The notes under the pieces were generated by a model, which ran no database searches, was not told where the DNA came from, and saw only the letters and a program-made list of their open reading frames with translations. Position numbers and translations under genes: made by a program. DNA of 64,000 bases, taken from positions 496,001-560,000 of the forward strand of contig NZ_BMKD01000002.1 of NCBI RefSeq assembly GCF_014643835.1, read 5' to 3'. Positions 8,992-17,367 of this stretch are shown one piece after another; the stretch's first letter is position 1; each line of letters begins with the position of its first letter. Origin of the DNA: Mucilaginibacter rubeus (GTDB taxonomy: Bacteria; Bacteroidota; Bacteroidia; Sphingobacteriales; Sphingobacteriaceae).

Positions 8992-9486
8992 CGGGTTTAA
9001 TTTTCCGCAAAGAAACCCGCTGAAAACTGGAGAAAAATTGAATAAAAGAGCCTAAAACTATTAGATAACCCAAACTTAATAAATGCTTAACATAAAAGGC
9101 TGAATTGCATTAATTACCTCCAAATTAAGATGGGCAGCTTCTATAACAAGGCTGTCCTTTCAGCTTATTCGGCTTTTATTTTAGGTAGGATCAACTCCTA
9201 ACCTGTTGATGCTACTATCCTCGAAAACAAGGTAGCTGATTATCCCCGATTAACACGATAGCTTAAAAATACACCATGCGAAGCTATGCTAACAGACTGT
9301 TTATCAATTAAAAATAACATTTCCATAAAATTGGTTAACCAAGCAAAAACGCAAACGTTTGCGTAAATAATTAACAGCATTGTGGGTGCAATATGTAAAT
9401 ACCATGTTATAATTGGTAATCGGTAAGTATTCTGTTAACCAATTTCTTTTAAGCTACCGGGTTAAACACATTAAACATCGAAAAAT
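8992..9486. other. Divergent intergenic region, TonB receptor / fbp
   Basis: This gene-free stretch separates the two divergent starts. It holds two palindromes about 120-155 bases upstream of fbp (listed separately), a half-site GTTAACCAAT at 9434-9443 and an imperfect inverted repeat near 9184-9204 (AGGTAGGA / TCCTAACCT). I see no convincing ORF and no clear TAnnTTTG promoter. Confidence 0.5.
9332..9365. promoter_or_regulatory. Two adjacent palindromes, LacI/PurR-operator-like
   Basis: TTGGTTAACCAA (9332-9343) and ACGCAAACGTTTGCGT (9350-9365) are perfect palindromes of 12 and 16 bases, six bases apart. The second closely matches the known E. coli PurR box (ACGCAAACGTTTTCGT) and has the central CG of LacI-family operators. 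It lies about 120 bases upstream of the fructose-1,6-bisphosphatase start and about 360 from the TonB receptor start. Binding by a LacI-family sugar-responsive regulator is inferred; no such gene is in the window. Confidence 0.55.
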
Positions 9487-10539
9487 ATGACGGCATTTAA
9501 AACTCTTGGACAATTTATTATTGAGCGGCAAAAAGATTTTCCTTATGCCAAAGGCGAGCTTTCTCGGCTACTTCGTGATATTGGGATCGCCGCCAAAATA
9601 GTAAACAGGGAAATTAACAAGGCCGGCCTTGTTGATATTTTAGGTGATGCCGGCTCCTCCAATATTCAGGGAGAGTCACAAAAAAAGCTGGACATTTATG
9701 CCAATGAGCAGTTTATAGCAGCATTAAGAAGCGGCGGGGAATGCTGTATAGTTGTTTCGGAAGAAAATGATGAATACCTGGTTATAGATTCGGATATTTC
9801 AAAAGAAGCAAACTACGTTGTTGCACTTGATCCTTTAGACGGATCATCCAATATCGATGTCAATGTAGGCGTAGGAACCATATTTTCTATTTACAGACGA
9901 AAATCAGACACAGGGAAACATTCCACAAACGAAGATGTATTACAGCTTGGTACCGAGCAGGTGGCTGCAGGATATGTCATTTATGGATCTTCAACGATGC
10001 TTGTATATACCACAGGCAAGGGTGTTAATGGCTTTACCCTTGATCCTTCAATCGGTGAGTTTTGTCTTTCGCACCCTAACATGACTGTTCCGGCAGCAGG
10101 AACAATTTACTCAATAAACGAAGGCAATTACATTCATTTTCCGGATGGGGTAAAAAAATATATCAAATATTGCCAGGTAGAAGATCCGGATACCAACCGA
10201 CCATATACTTCCAGGTACACAGGATCGATGGTTGCGGATATACACCGGACCTTAATAAAAGGCGGAATTTTTATTTATCCCCCTACTACAGGCGCAAAAA
10301 AGGGAAAACTGCGGCTGATTTACGAGTGTAACCCTATGGCTTATATTATTGAGCAAGCCGGCGGCAAAGCATCAGACGGATACAAAAGAATTATGGAAAT
10401 TGAAGTAAAGGAACTACACCAGCGATCCTCCATATTTATTGGCTCAATGGATATGGTACTCAAAGCCGAAGAATTTATGTCATCATTTTCTCCAAAATTA
10501 TTTGTGAAATCGTTTGAAGGAGAAGTTAAAATTCAATAA
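9487..10539 (+). CDS. fbp: Fructose-1,6-bisphosphatase class I
   Basis: The product has 350 residues, the usual length of class I enzymes. It hydrolyses fructose 1,6-bisphosphate to fructose 6-phosphate in gluconeogenesis, in the cytoplasm. The metal-binding signature [19 protein letters not shown] (near residues 117-135) is complete, with the upstream Glu-rich SEENDE. The sugar-phosphate region includes [15 protein letters not shown] and the later GGKASDG. It is monocistronic as far as I can see. Its product feeds GlmS, which uses fructose 6-phosphate and lies 5 kb away, but the link is only metabolic. The palindromes upstream suggest control by a carbon-responsive repressor. Confidence 0.95.
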   Translation: MTAFKTLGQFIIERQKDFPYAKGELSRLLRDIGIAAKIVNREINKAGLVDILGDAGSSNIQGESQKKLDIYANEQFIAALRSGGECCIVVSEENDEYLVIDSDISKEANYVVALDPLDGSSNIDVNVGVGTIFSIYRRKSDTGKHSTNEDVLQLGTEQVAAGYVIYGSSTMLVYTTGKGVNGFTLDPSIGEFCLSHPNMTVPAAGTIYSINEGNYIHFPDGVKKYIKYCQVEDPDTNRPYTSRYTGSMVADIHRTLIKGGIFIYPPTTGAKKGKLRLIYECNPMAYIIEQAGGKASDGYKRIMEIEVKELHQRSSIFIGSMDMVLKAEEFMSSFSPKLFVKSFEGEVKIQ

Positions 10540-10898
10540 GAATATTGAAAAACGCGATAGTGACCACGTTAAGCGCCAACTTTTTGTAAAGCTGCTTTCA
10601 CAATTTAATGCTTTAATTGCAAGTTAAAAATACTGGGCAAAACTTGGTTTTAAAGTGACATAAGACAATAATCGACGAAAATTGTTTTTTCTTCTGAACT
10701 AAAATTGTCATCAAAATGTCATGAAGTGTAAAATACTTCACAACTATACGTGTCACAAATACACATAACTTTACACGTTTAAACAGCAGAATCAGCATTT
10801 TTGAACTATTTAAGCTTTTAGTCTATATCTTTAGGAAAAAATCAACGGTAATTTTTAATATAAGACCACGTTTCGAGGGCTTAATTAAAAATTATAAC
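10540..10898. other. Upstream region of the pectate-lyase-like gene
   Basis: There is no ORF of note. It contains TGAAGT-N7-ACTTCA (10722-10740), the 15-mer TTTACACGTTTAAAC (10770-10784) that recurs inverted upstream of glmS, and a promoter-like TTTG (10800-10803) followed 22 bases later by TATCTTTA (10826-10833), resembling the Bacteroidota -33/-7 pair. The leader would be roughly 60 bases long. Confidence 0.4.
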
Positions 10899-12311
10899 AT
10901 GCAAAAAACAAAATCTTTAAAAAAAATGACTTTTGGCAGTTTGGCACTGAGCGCAATTATCCTCATCGGAAGTTGCTCCAAAAATGCAGACCAACCAGTA
11001 ACCGTTCCAATTAATGATTTAAACGCCAGCAAAAGCCTGGCAACAACAGCCCCCACCGTCTACACGATGGCCACATCTTCAATCCGGTTAGATCAAGGTT
11101 ACGCTTACAAATTCAGCCCCGTTCAGGTAAGCGGCGATTCAAACACGCAGCCAACAGCGTCAACACTCCAACTTTATGAAAATGGTGTTGCGTTAGGTCC
11201 GGCTCATTCTGTTCACAGTGACATCAGAAACCTTGGTAAAGGGCGTTACAGTCACTGGGATACCGGATTGTATTTCTCAACTTCCGACAATAGCAGCCCA
11301 CTGACAAACGGAAGAAAGTACACTTACACCCTTACCGGTACAACAACTACTACCACCACAACCGCTCCGGCTACAAGTACTTCAACAACAACCGCATCGG
11401 GCTCCGTTTTGAGTACAGTATTAACCGGTTACGCTGCTGTTAACGGTACAACAACCGGTGGTAAAGGCGGTACCACGGTAACTGTAAACACACTGGCTGC
11501 GTTCAAATCTGCGGTGTCAGGCAATTCGCCCAAGATTGTGTATGTTTCCGGAACAATTAGCGGATCAGGCGTAACTCCTGTGTATGTTGGTTCAAATACC
11601 ACCATCATCGGTAAAACCGGCGCCGTTTTATCAAGCCTTAACCTTTACCTGTTCACTGTAAGCAATATCATTATCCAAAACGTTACGTTTAGAAACTACG
11701 TAACCGAATGCGGTGTTTACGTTAAATTCCAGTCGAACCACGTTTGGATTGACCATTGCGATTTTGCAACAGACCGCAGCCATGGCTGGGATTACTGGGG
11801 TAAAGATATCGGCGTTGCCGAAGGCTCTGACTACGTAACCATTTCATGGAACAAATTCCATGACACCTACTTGTCATTGCTTATTGGTTCGGTAACAAGC
11901 GATGCTGTTACAGCCAACACCGGCAAACTACACGTTACATTGCACCACAACTACTGGTACAATGTGTCTGAAAGGGAGCCAACTTTGGTATTCGGTACTA
12001 TCCACATGTACAATAACTACCACTTAAACAACGATGGTTATTCCATCGGTGCAAGATACGGTGGTACAGTAAGGACAGATAATGAATATTTCTCAGGCTG
12101 CAGGAAGCCACTTACTACTAACTTAGATGGCGACCCTGTAGGTTACTTCAGCGGTATATCAACCAACATTTATTCTAATTGCGGTGCTAACGACATCACC
12201 TCATCTTTATCAAGTTGGGTGCCGTCATACGCTTACAGCACGTTGCTTGATGCTGCTGCAAACGTTCCGGCAGTGGTAACAGCAGGTGCCGGCGTTAAAA
12301 CAGTTAATTAA
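10899..12311 (+). CDS. Pectate lyase family (PL1-like) lipoprotein with extra N-terminal module
   Basis: The product has 470 residues. A lipoprotein signal ends at Cys26 (LIGSC). Residues about 58-145 form a module shared almost word for word with the small lipoprotein at 37130 (ENGVALGPAHS, SHW, LYFSTSDNS, LTNGRKYTYT). A Thr/Ser linker (147-169) leads to a pectate-lyase beta-helix (170-470) with the calcium-site motif VWIDHCDF (282-289), LHHNYW, and REP followed by IHMYNNYH. Arg359 fits the catalytic Arg of pectate lyases, but the second Arg of the usual RxPxxR is Val364. The enzyme should cleave uronate-containing polysaccharide by beta-elimination at the cell surface. Own EPS rather than plant pectin is my inference from the shared module. 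Confidence 0.85.
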   Translation: MQKTKSLKKMTFGSLALSAIILIGSCSKNADQPVTVPINDLNASKSLATTAPTVYTMATSSIRLDQGYAYKFSPVQVSGDSNTQPTASTLQLYENGVALGPAHSVHSDIRNLGKGRYSHWDTGLYFSTSDNSSPLTNGRKYTYTLTGTTTTTTTTAPATSTSTTTASGSVLSTVLTGYAAVNGTTTGGKGGTTVTVNTLAAFKSAVSGNSPKIVYVSGTISGSGVTPVYVGSNTTIIGKTGAVLSSLNLYLFTVSNIIIQNVTFRNYVTECGVYVKFQSNHVWIDHCDFATDRSHGWDYWGKDIGVAEGSDYVTISWNKFHDTYLSLLIGSVTSDAVTANTGKLHVTLHHNYWYNVSEREPTLVFGTIHMYNNYHLNNDGYSIGARYGGTVRTDNEYFSGCRKPLTTNLDGDPVGYFSGISTNIYSNCGANDITSSLSSWVPSYAYSTLLDAAANVPAVVTAGAGVKTVN

Positions 12312-12333
12312 TTAAATTATTCATCCCCATGCT

Positions 12334-12380
12334 AAGTGAAAGGCCGCTTTATGAATTATCATAAAAGCGGCCTTTCACTT
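12334..12380. terminator. Strong bidirectional terminator
   Basis: AAGTGAAAGGCCGCTTTATGA pairs with TCATAAAAGCGGCCTTTCACTT with a single bulged A and a 4-base loop, flanked by A and T runs on both sides. It separates the convergent lyase gene and the SGNH gene. Confidence 0.9.
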
Positions 12381-12408
12381 TTTATTGATCCCAGCTCCGA
12401 TACAATAA

Positions 12409-13392
12409 TCAATTTTCACGCAGGGGCTCCTGGTTTTTACTGAAGTATTGAACGTTAGCCGCAGGGCTTAATCTTTTTTTCATAAAAGCCACAATGGTAT
12501 CGGTATACAGGTCGGCTCCTCTGCCGTTTAAATGCGCCCTGTCCGAATAGTATTCCGGGTTTTTAAAATATACATCGTTGGTAAAATCGTGAAAAACAAC
12601 CTTGTTACTGTTACAAGTACTTTTCAATTTTAAATAGGAATTCTGTTGGGTATCATCGTTATACCTTGGCGATACAAAAACAAACAATTGAATTTTTTGC
12701 CGCTTACATTCATTTATAAACAAATCCAGCGCATTTACATTATCGGCCGATATGCTGTCTGAATATGGCTTAAGCGATGTATGGGTTGAAACCCGGCTGA
12801 CGTCCATTTTATTATCTAAAGGATTAAAGCCCATGACAGTGTTTCCTGATGATAAAAAGTAATGCTGAAATATAGAAACCACCTGGCCATTGTAGCGGTA
12901 TGTTTGAAGATGGCTTTTTAGTAGCTCCAGCCGGTCTTTCTTTTCAATCATATTGCCGATAACATCCGATTGTTTTAAATAAGGCAGTAAAATGGAAAGC
13001 CTGTTCTTTTCATCTTCCTTTTCACTTAACACATCGCTCGTTACATCTAATACAACAACCTTAGGAACGTGGTGCTGTAATGCCAGTTCAAAAATTGCTG
13101 TACTATATAAAAGCCCTTCGCCATCCCGGCCGCCATTAAAACAACTTAGGTGTAAACCATCCTTTATAATCGATGAGTTATAATGATGAGAAGCTCTTGA
13201 GCTTCCCAAAACCAACACATCTTCATTTAAATTATACACAACGTGATTAGCGACAGCGTATTCGCCGGAAACCTGGTGTGTAAAAAAATAATAAAGGAAC
13301 ATACCGGCTGCCTGATCAACAGCCACAAAAGCCACAATCATCAATAACAACCTGATAAAAAACTTATTGCTGTTTTCTTTCAACTGCTTCAT
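12409..13392 (-). CDS. SGNH-hydrolase-like partner of the MBOAT acyltransferase (pair 1)
   Basis: The product has 327 residues. One N-terminal membrane segment (about residues 12-38) anchors it, with the rest outside. The SGNH fold is shown by VLGSSRASHHY (block I; Ser65 as candidate nucleophile), NGGRDG (block II) and SDRAHLNGRGADLY near the end (Asp284 and His287). This is the pattern of AlgJ/AlgX- or DltD-like proteins that take an acetyl group passed across the membrane by an MBOAT protein and put it on polysaccharide. The MBOAT gene lies 3 bases upstream in the same operon. O-acetylation of the neighbouring EPS is inferred. A terminator follows. Confidence 0.75.
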   Translation of the reverse strand: MKQLKENSNKFFIRLLLMIVAFVAVDQAAGMFLYYFFTHQVSGEYAVANHVVYNLNEDVLVLGSSRASHHYNSSIIKDGLHLSCFNGGRDGEGLLYSTAIFELALQHHVPKVVVLDVTSDVLSEKEDEKNRLSILLPYLKQSDVIGNMIEKKDRLELLKSHLQTYRYNGQVVSIFQHYFLSSGNTVMGFNPLDNKMDVSRVSTHTSLKPYSDSISADNVNALDLFINECKRQKIQLFVFVSPRYNDDTQQNSYLKLKSTCNSNKVVFHDFTNDVYFKNPEYYSDRAHLNGRGADLYTDTIVAFMKKRLSPAANVQYFSKNQEPLREN

Positions 13393-13395
13393 AAT

Positions 13396-14826
13396 CTAAA
13401 ACTGAAAGTAAATGAATTGTCCGCCGTCAAAAACGCCAAACAACAGGATTATAAAAACCAACCCTAAATAGGAAGCCATGCGGATCCCCCAATTTTCATT
13501 GTGAAGAAACCGTAATGAATGATGGCCGTATTCCTGCTTTATTTCGTAAAAAAACAAGGCGGCTATAGCCATCAAGTCATACAGAAAATAAGAAGGTTCG
13601 CCTATGAAAAAGCCGGGTTTATAAATAAAAACACCTTTTAACAAACCCCAGGCCTGCTCTAATGATACAGCCCTGAAAAAGATCCAGCTTATAGTGACCA
13701 GGAATATTGTAAAAGATATATTTAAGAAATTGGCAAATACTCCACTGCCTAACCCTAATTTACTTGCTGTTGCCGTCCTCCACTTCTGCGTTGCCATTCC
13801 GCAAATGAGGTAAAACCCGTGTAAAGCGCCCCAAACAATAAATGTCCAATTAGCGCCATGCCACAAACCGCTGATCATAAACACTGCAAATAAATTTAAA
13901 TACAACCGGCCTTTGCTAACCCGGTTGCCTCCTAAGGGTATATACACATAATCTTTAAACCACGTAGAAAGTGAGATATGCCACCTGCTCCAAAACTCGT
14001 TTATGCTTTTTGCAAAATAAGGCCGTTTAAAATTTTCCATCAGCTTAAAGCCTATCACCCTGGCACTGCCTATCGCAATATCCGAGTAGCCCGAAAAGTC
14101 GCAATAAATCTGGACTGCAAAAAACAATGAAGCAAGCACAATTGTGGCCGAGCCGTGTTCAGGATAATTGTTAAAAACAGTTTTTACATATATAGATAAC
14201 CTGTCGGCAACAACAACCTTTTTAAAAAAACCGATCAGCATTCGTTTTAACCCTTCAGAAACATCCAGGGCATTAAAATGATGTTCGGTTTTAAATTGCG
14301 GTAACAGATTTTGAGGACGTTCAATAGGGCCGGCAACTAATTGCGGATAAAACATCACGTATAAAGCATAAATACCGAAATGCCGTTCGGCCTTTTGATG
14401 GCCCCGGTAAACTTCAATAGTATAGCTCATGGCCTGAAAAGTGTGAAATGACAACCCTATCGGAAGCAGGATCTGTAAAAACGGAATCGGGTTAGTGTAC
14501 CCCATCCAGTATAGCAATCCCGATAAATTGGCATTAAAAAAATTAAAATACTTAAATACAGCCAGTACGCCAATATTTGCCGTAAGGCTTAATATTAACA
14601 AAAGCTTCTTCTTCTTAGGGTCACTAACTTTTTCCAGGTAAATGCCCGCGGTATAGTCGATAATTATTGTAAAAAACAGGATGAGGATATAAATAGCTTT
14701 AAAGAACATATAAAAATAGCAGCTTGCTATAAGCAGCAACAGCCACCTAAATTTATGAGGCACCAGAAAATATAAAGCCGTTACCACAGGAAAAAACAGC
14801 AGAAAAGTAAATGAGTTGAATATCAT
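13396..14826 (-). CDS. MBOAT O-acyltransferase, AlgI-like (pair 1)
   Basis: The product has 476 residues and is a polytopic inner-membrane protein with about ten hydrophobic segments. Signature motifs are complete: FPQLVAGPIERP near 160, YCDFSGYSDIAIG near 241, EFWSRWHISLSTWFKDY (His283) and GLWHGANWTF with the conserved active-site His323. The length and order match AlgI and related acetyl exporters. It is expected to move acetyl groups across the membrane for polysaccharide O-acetylation, together with the SGNH protein 3 bases downstream. It is divergent from glmS. A second such pair lies at 48340-50742, about 35 kb away at the other end of the EPS locus. Confidence 0.92.
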   Translation of the reverse strand: MIFNSFTFLLFFPVVTALYFLVPHKFRWLLLLIASCYFYMFFKAIYILILFFTIIIDYTAGIYLEKVSDPKKKKLLLILSLTANIGVLAVFKYFNFFNANLSGLLYWMGYTNPIPFLQILLPIGLSFHTFQAMSYTIEVYRGHQKAERHFGIYALYVMFYPQLVAGPIERPQNLLPQFKTEHHFNALDVSEGLKRMLIGFFKKVVVADRLSIYVKTVFNNYPEHGSATIVLASLFFAVQIYCDFSGYSDIAIGSARVIGFKLMENFKRPYFAKSINEFWSRWHISLSTWFKDYVYIPLGGNRVSKGRLYLNLFAVFMISGLWHGANWTFIVWGALHGFYLICGMATQKWRTATASKLGLGSGVFANFLNISFTIFLVTISWIFFRAVSLEQAWGLLKGVFIYKPGFFIGEPSYFLYDLMAIAALFFYEIKQEYGHHSLRFLHNENWGIRMASYLGLVFIILLFGVFDGGQFIYFQF

Positions 14827-15221
14827 CGCCAGGTTCTTTTTGGTTAATTAAACCTAACTGAAAATAAAATGATATAAAATAGGAGCACTGCGATCGTAAA
14901 TCATTCTGTAAAATCACGCAACAAACTTCACAGCCAAAATCTGATCAGCACATTGCAAGTTCAGGAATACATGCACTGTAACCCCAAAGTGAATTGATTC
15001 TCCAACCATTTGATAAAAAATCTTTAACCGGCTTATCATATAACACAACAACTAAAATGTAAAGCGATTTATATCCTTTTACAGTTTAAACGTGTAAAAT
15101 GGCGTCAGATTTACAATTTACGGGCAATTGAACTTAGCTCATACTTTATTGATAGTCAATTAAATAATTTTACTCACCAAGTAACAAATAAACTTAATTT
15201 ATCATTTAAAGACCTAAAACT
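14827..15221. promoter_or_regulatory. Divergent control region, MBOAT pair 1 / glmS
   Basis: Within this 395-base gap, TTTTACA (15077-15083) and TGTAAAA (15093-15099) form an inverted repeat with a 9-base spacer about 125 bases upstream of glmS. GTTTAAACGTGTAAA (15084-15098) is the exact reverse complement of a 15-mer upstream of the pectate-lyase-like gene. TTTACAATTTAC follows at 15111. No ORF is apparent. Confidence 0.5.
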
Positions 15222-17060
15222 ATGTGCGGAATTGTTGGTTACATCGGATCAAGAGATGCGTGGCCCGTTGTGTTGAACGGCCTCAAACGATTAGAATATC
15301 GTGGTTATGATAGCGCCGGTATTGCTATCATAAATAATGTAGGCTTCAATGTGTATAAAAAAACCGGAAAAGTGGCGTGTCTTGAGGCTCACACAGCAGA
15401 TAAAGACAAAAGCGGGCATGTTGCAATAGGACATACCCGGTGGGCCACACATGGCGCCCCATCTGATGCAAATTCGCATCCGCATAGCTCAAACGATAAC
15501 CGCCTGCACATTATCCATAACGGGATCATCGAAAATTACCTGATCCTTAAAGAAGAACTACTTGCCCGTGGGCATACCTTTAAAAGTGAAACAGATACAG
15601 AAATCCTGATCCACTTAATTGAGGAAATTCAAAATATCGAACAAACTGATTTACTGGAGGCTGTCCGATTGGCTTTAAATACAGTGATAGGTGCTTACGC
15701 TATAGTTATCCTGGACCGGGAAAACCCCGATCAGCTGATTGCCGCCCGAAAAGGCAGTCCATTGGTTATTGGTGTTGGCCATGGCGAGTATTTTATTGCA
15801 TCAGACGCCACTCCTATTATCGAGTACACCAAAAACGTAGTGTATTTAAAAGATAACGAAATAGTACAGGTTAAACCCAGTGGGCTTTTAATAAAGAAGC
15901 TTGACAATGTTGTTCAAACCCCATTGATCCAGGAGTTAGAATTAAAACTTGAATCGTTAGAAAAAGGCGGCTTTGAGCACTTTATGATGAAGGAAATCTT
16001 TGAGCAGCCGCGTTCTATAAGGGATTGCATGCGTGGTCGCATCTTTCCGCTTGAAGGCAAGGTTGAGTTAGGTGGCATTAAACAATATACCGACAAGCTT
16101 AAAAATGCCGAGCGGATAATTATTATTGCCTGCGGTACCTCGTGGCATGCCGGCCTAACAGGCGAATACCTTATTGAAGAATACGGACGCATTAAGGTAG
16201 AAGTTGAATATGCTTCCGAATTCAGGTATCGTAACCCCATAATTACTGATAAGGATATTGTAATGGCGGTATCCCAATCGGGAGAAACTGCCGATACATT
16301 AGCCGCCATTGAAATAGCTAAAGAACGGGGTGCAACTATCCTGGGGATCTGCAATGTTGTTGGCGCTTCAATTCCGCGCGTAACTGATGCAGGGGTTTAC
16401 ACCCATGCCGGCCCGGAAATAGGCGTTGCCTCGACAAAAGCCTTTACAGCGCAGGTTACTGTTTTAACTTTAATTGCTTTATATATTGCGCAGCACAAAG
16501 GTACTTTAACACCAGGCAGGCTCACCAATTTATTAACGGAGCTTGATACCATACCCGATAAAATACAAACTCTGCTGCAGGATAATGAATTGATTGAAGA
16601 CATTGCCTGCAAAATAAAGAATGCCCCTAACTGCCTGTTCTTAGGGCGTGGTTTCGGTTTCCCGGTTGCTTTGGAAGGGGCTTTAAAACTGAAGGAGATC
16701 TCCTATATCCATGCCGAAGGTTATCCCGCCGCCGAAATGAAGCACGGGCCAATTGCGTTAATTGACGAGCAGATGCCGGTGATCTTCATCGCCACAAAAA
16801 ACTCATCGTATGAAAAAGTGATCAGTAATATACAGGAGGTTAAAGCCCGGAAAGGAATAGTAATAGCTATTGTTACCCGTGGTGATGTTAAAGTGAAAAA
16901 CATGGCCGATTACTGCATTGAAATACCCGATGCCGACGAAGCCTTTTTACCACTGCTGGCCACTATCCCGCTACAACTTCTCTCCTATCATATAGCCGTA
17001 AAACGGGGTTGTAATGTTGATCAGCCCCGTAATCTGGCTAAATCGGTTACAGTAGAATAA
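15222..17060 (+). CDS. glmS: Glutamine-fructose-6-phosphate aminotransferase (isomerizing)
   Basis: The product has 612 residues, full length for GlmS. It makes glucosamine 6-phosphate from fructose 6-phosphate and glutamine, the first step toward UDP-GlcNAc. Cys2 (MCGIVGYIG) is the N-terminal nucleophile after Met removal, and the glutaminase domain runs to about 220 (RWATHG, HNGIIENY). Two SIS sugar-isomerase domains follow (CGTSWHAG, SQSGETADT, STKAFTAQ, then EGALKLKEISYIHAEGYPA). The C-terminus ends DQPRNLAKSVTVE, as is typical. It starts the EPS region and would supply amino-sugar precursor. It has its own terminator, so it is not in one transcript with the export genes. It may be the cell's only copy or an EPS-dedicated second one. 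Confidence 0.95.
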   Translation: MCGIVGYIGSRDAWPVVLNGLKRLEYRGYDSAGIAIINNVGFNVYKKTGKVACLEAHTADKDKSGHVAIGHTRWATHGAPSDANSHPHSSNDNRLHIIHNGIIENYLILKEELLARGHTFKSETDTEILIHLIEEIQNIEQTDLLEAVRLALNTVIGAYAIVILDRENPDQLIAARKGSPLVIGVGHGEYFIASDATPIIEYTKNVVYLKDNEIVQVKPSGLLIKKLDNVVQTPLIQELELKLESLEKGGFEHFMMKEIFEQPRSIRDCMRGRIFPLEGKVELGGIKQYTDKLKNAERIIIIACGTSWHAGLTGEYLIEEYGRIKVEVEYASEFRYRNPIITDKDIVMAVSQSGETADTLAAIEIAKERGATILGICNVVGASIPRVTDAGVYTHAGPEIGVASTKAFTAQVTVLTLIALYIAQHKGTLTPGRLTNLLTELDTIPDKIQTLLQDNELIEDIACKIKNAPNCLFLGRGFGFPVALEGALKLKEISYIHAEGYPAAEMKHGPIALIDEQMPVIFIATKNSSYEKVISNIQEVKARKGIVIAIVTRGDVKVKNMADYCIEIPDADEAFLPLLATIPLQLLSYHIAVKRGCNVDQPRNLAKSVTVE

Positions 17061-17088
17061 TTTGGAATAATTAACCAACAAACTCCAT

Positions 17089-17118
17089 AAAAAAAGCAGG
17101 CTCAGGCCTGCTTTTTTT
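17089..17118 (+). terminator. Intrinsic terminator after glmS
   Basis: AAAAAAGCAGGC pairs with GCCTGCTTTTTTT around a 3-4 base loop. It lies about 30 bases past the glmS stop and has a T tail. Confidence 0.9.
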
Positions 17119-17223
17119 ATGTGCTGTTATTTCTGGGTGTAACCACTATTATATGAACGTGCAGCCCCAAATTCCCAACTCAGACACTTTTTTCTCATCC
17201 CTTTACACATGCCTGCATTACTG

Positions 17224-17242
17224 CTTTACATGTTCTGTAAAG
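17224..17242. promoter_or_regulatory. Inverted repeat CTTTACA-N5-TGTAAAG upstream of the export gene
   Basis: The repeat has perfect 7-base arms, 126 bases upstream of the Wza-like start. The TTTACA/TGTAAA core also occurs as an inverted repeat upstream of glmS, suggesting a common binding protein. A TAAATTTG at 17310-17317 fits the Bacteroidota -7 element, but I see no matching -33 box. The gene-free stretch 17119-17367 holds nothing else clear. Confidence 0.45.
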
Positions 17243-17367
17243 ACTAAGATACAGGTTTACAAAAAAACGGCAATCGACTAAAACCGTATACTATCGATGC
17301 CCAAATAGATAAATTTGACTAACCAAATAAACCAGTTCAAAATAGTTCCCTAAACTCTCTTAAACTA

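Noticed and set aside
11335-11405. ACN-rich stretch in the lyase gene as a phase-variable microsatellite
   Set aside because: The Thr codons vary (ACA, ACT, ACC) and are interrupted, so slippage-prone perfect repeats are absent; it is a linker.
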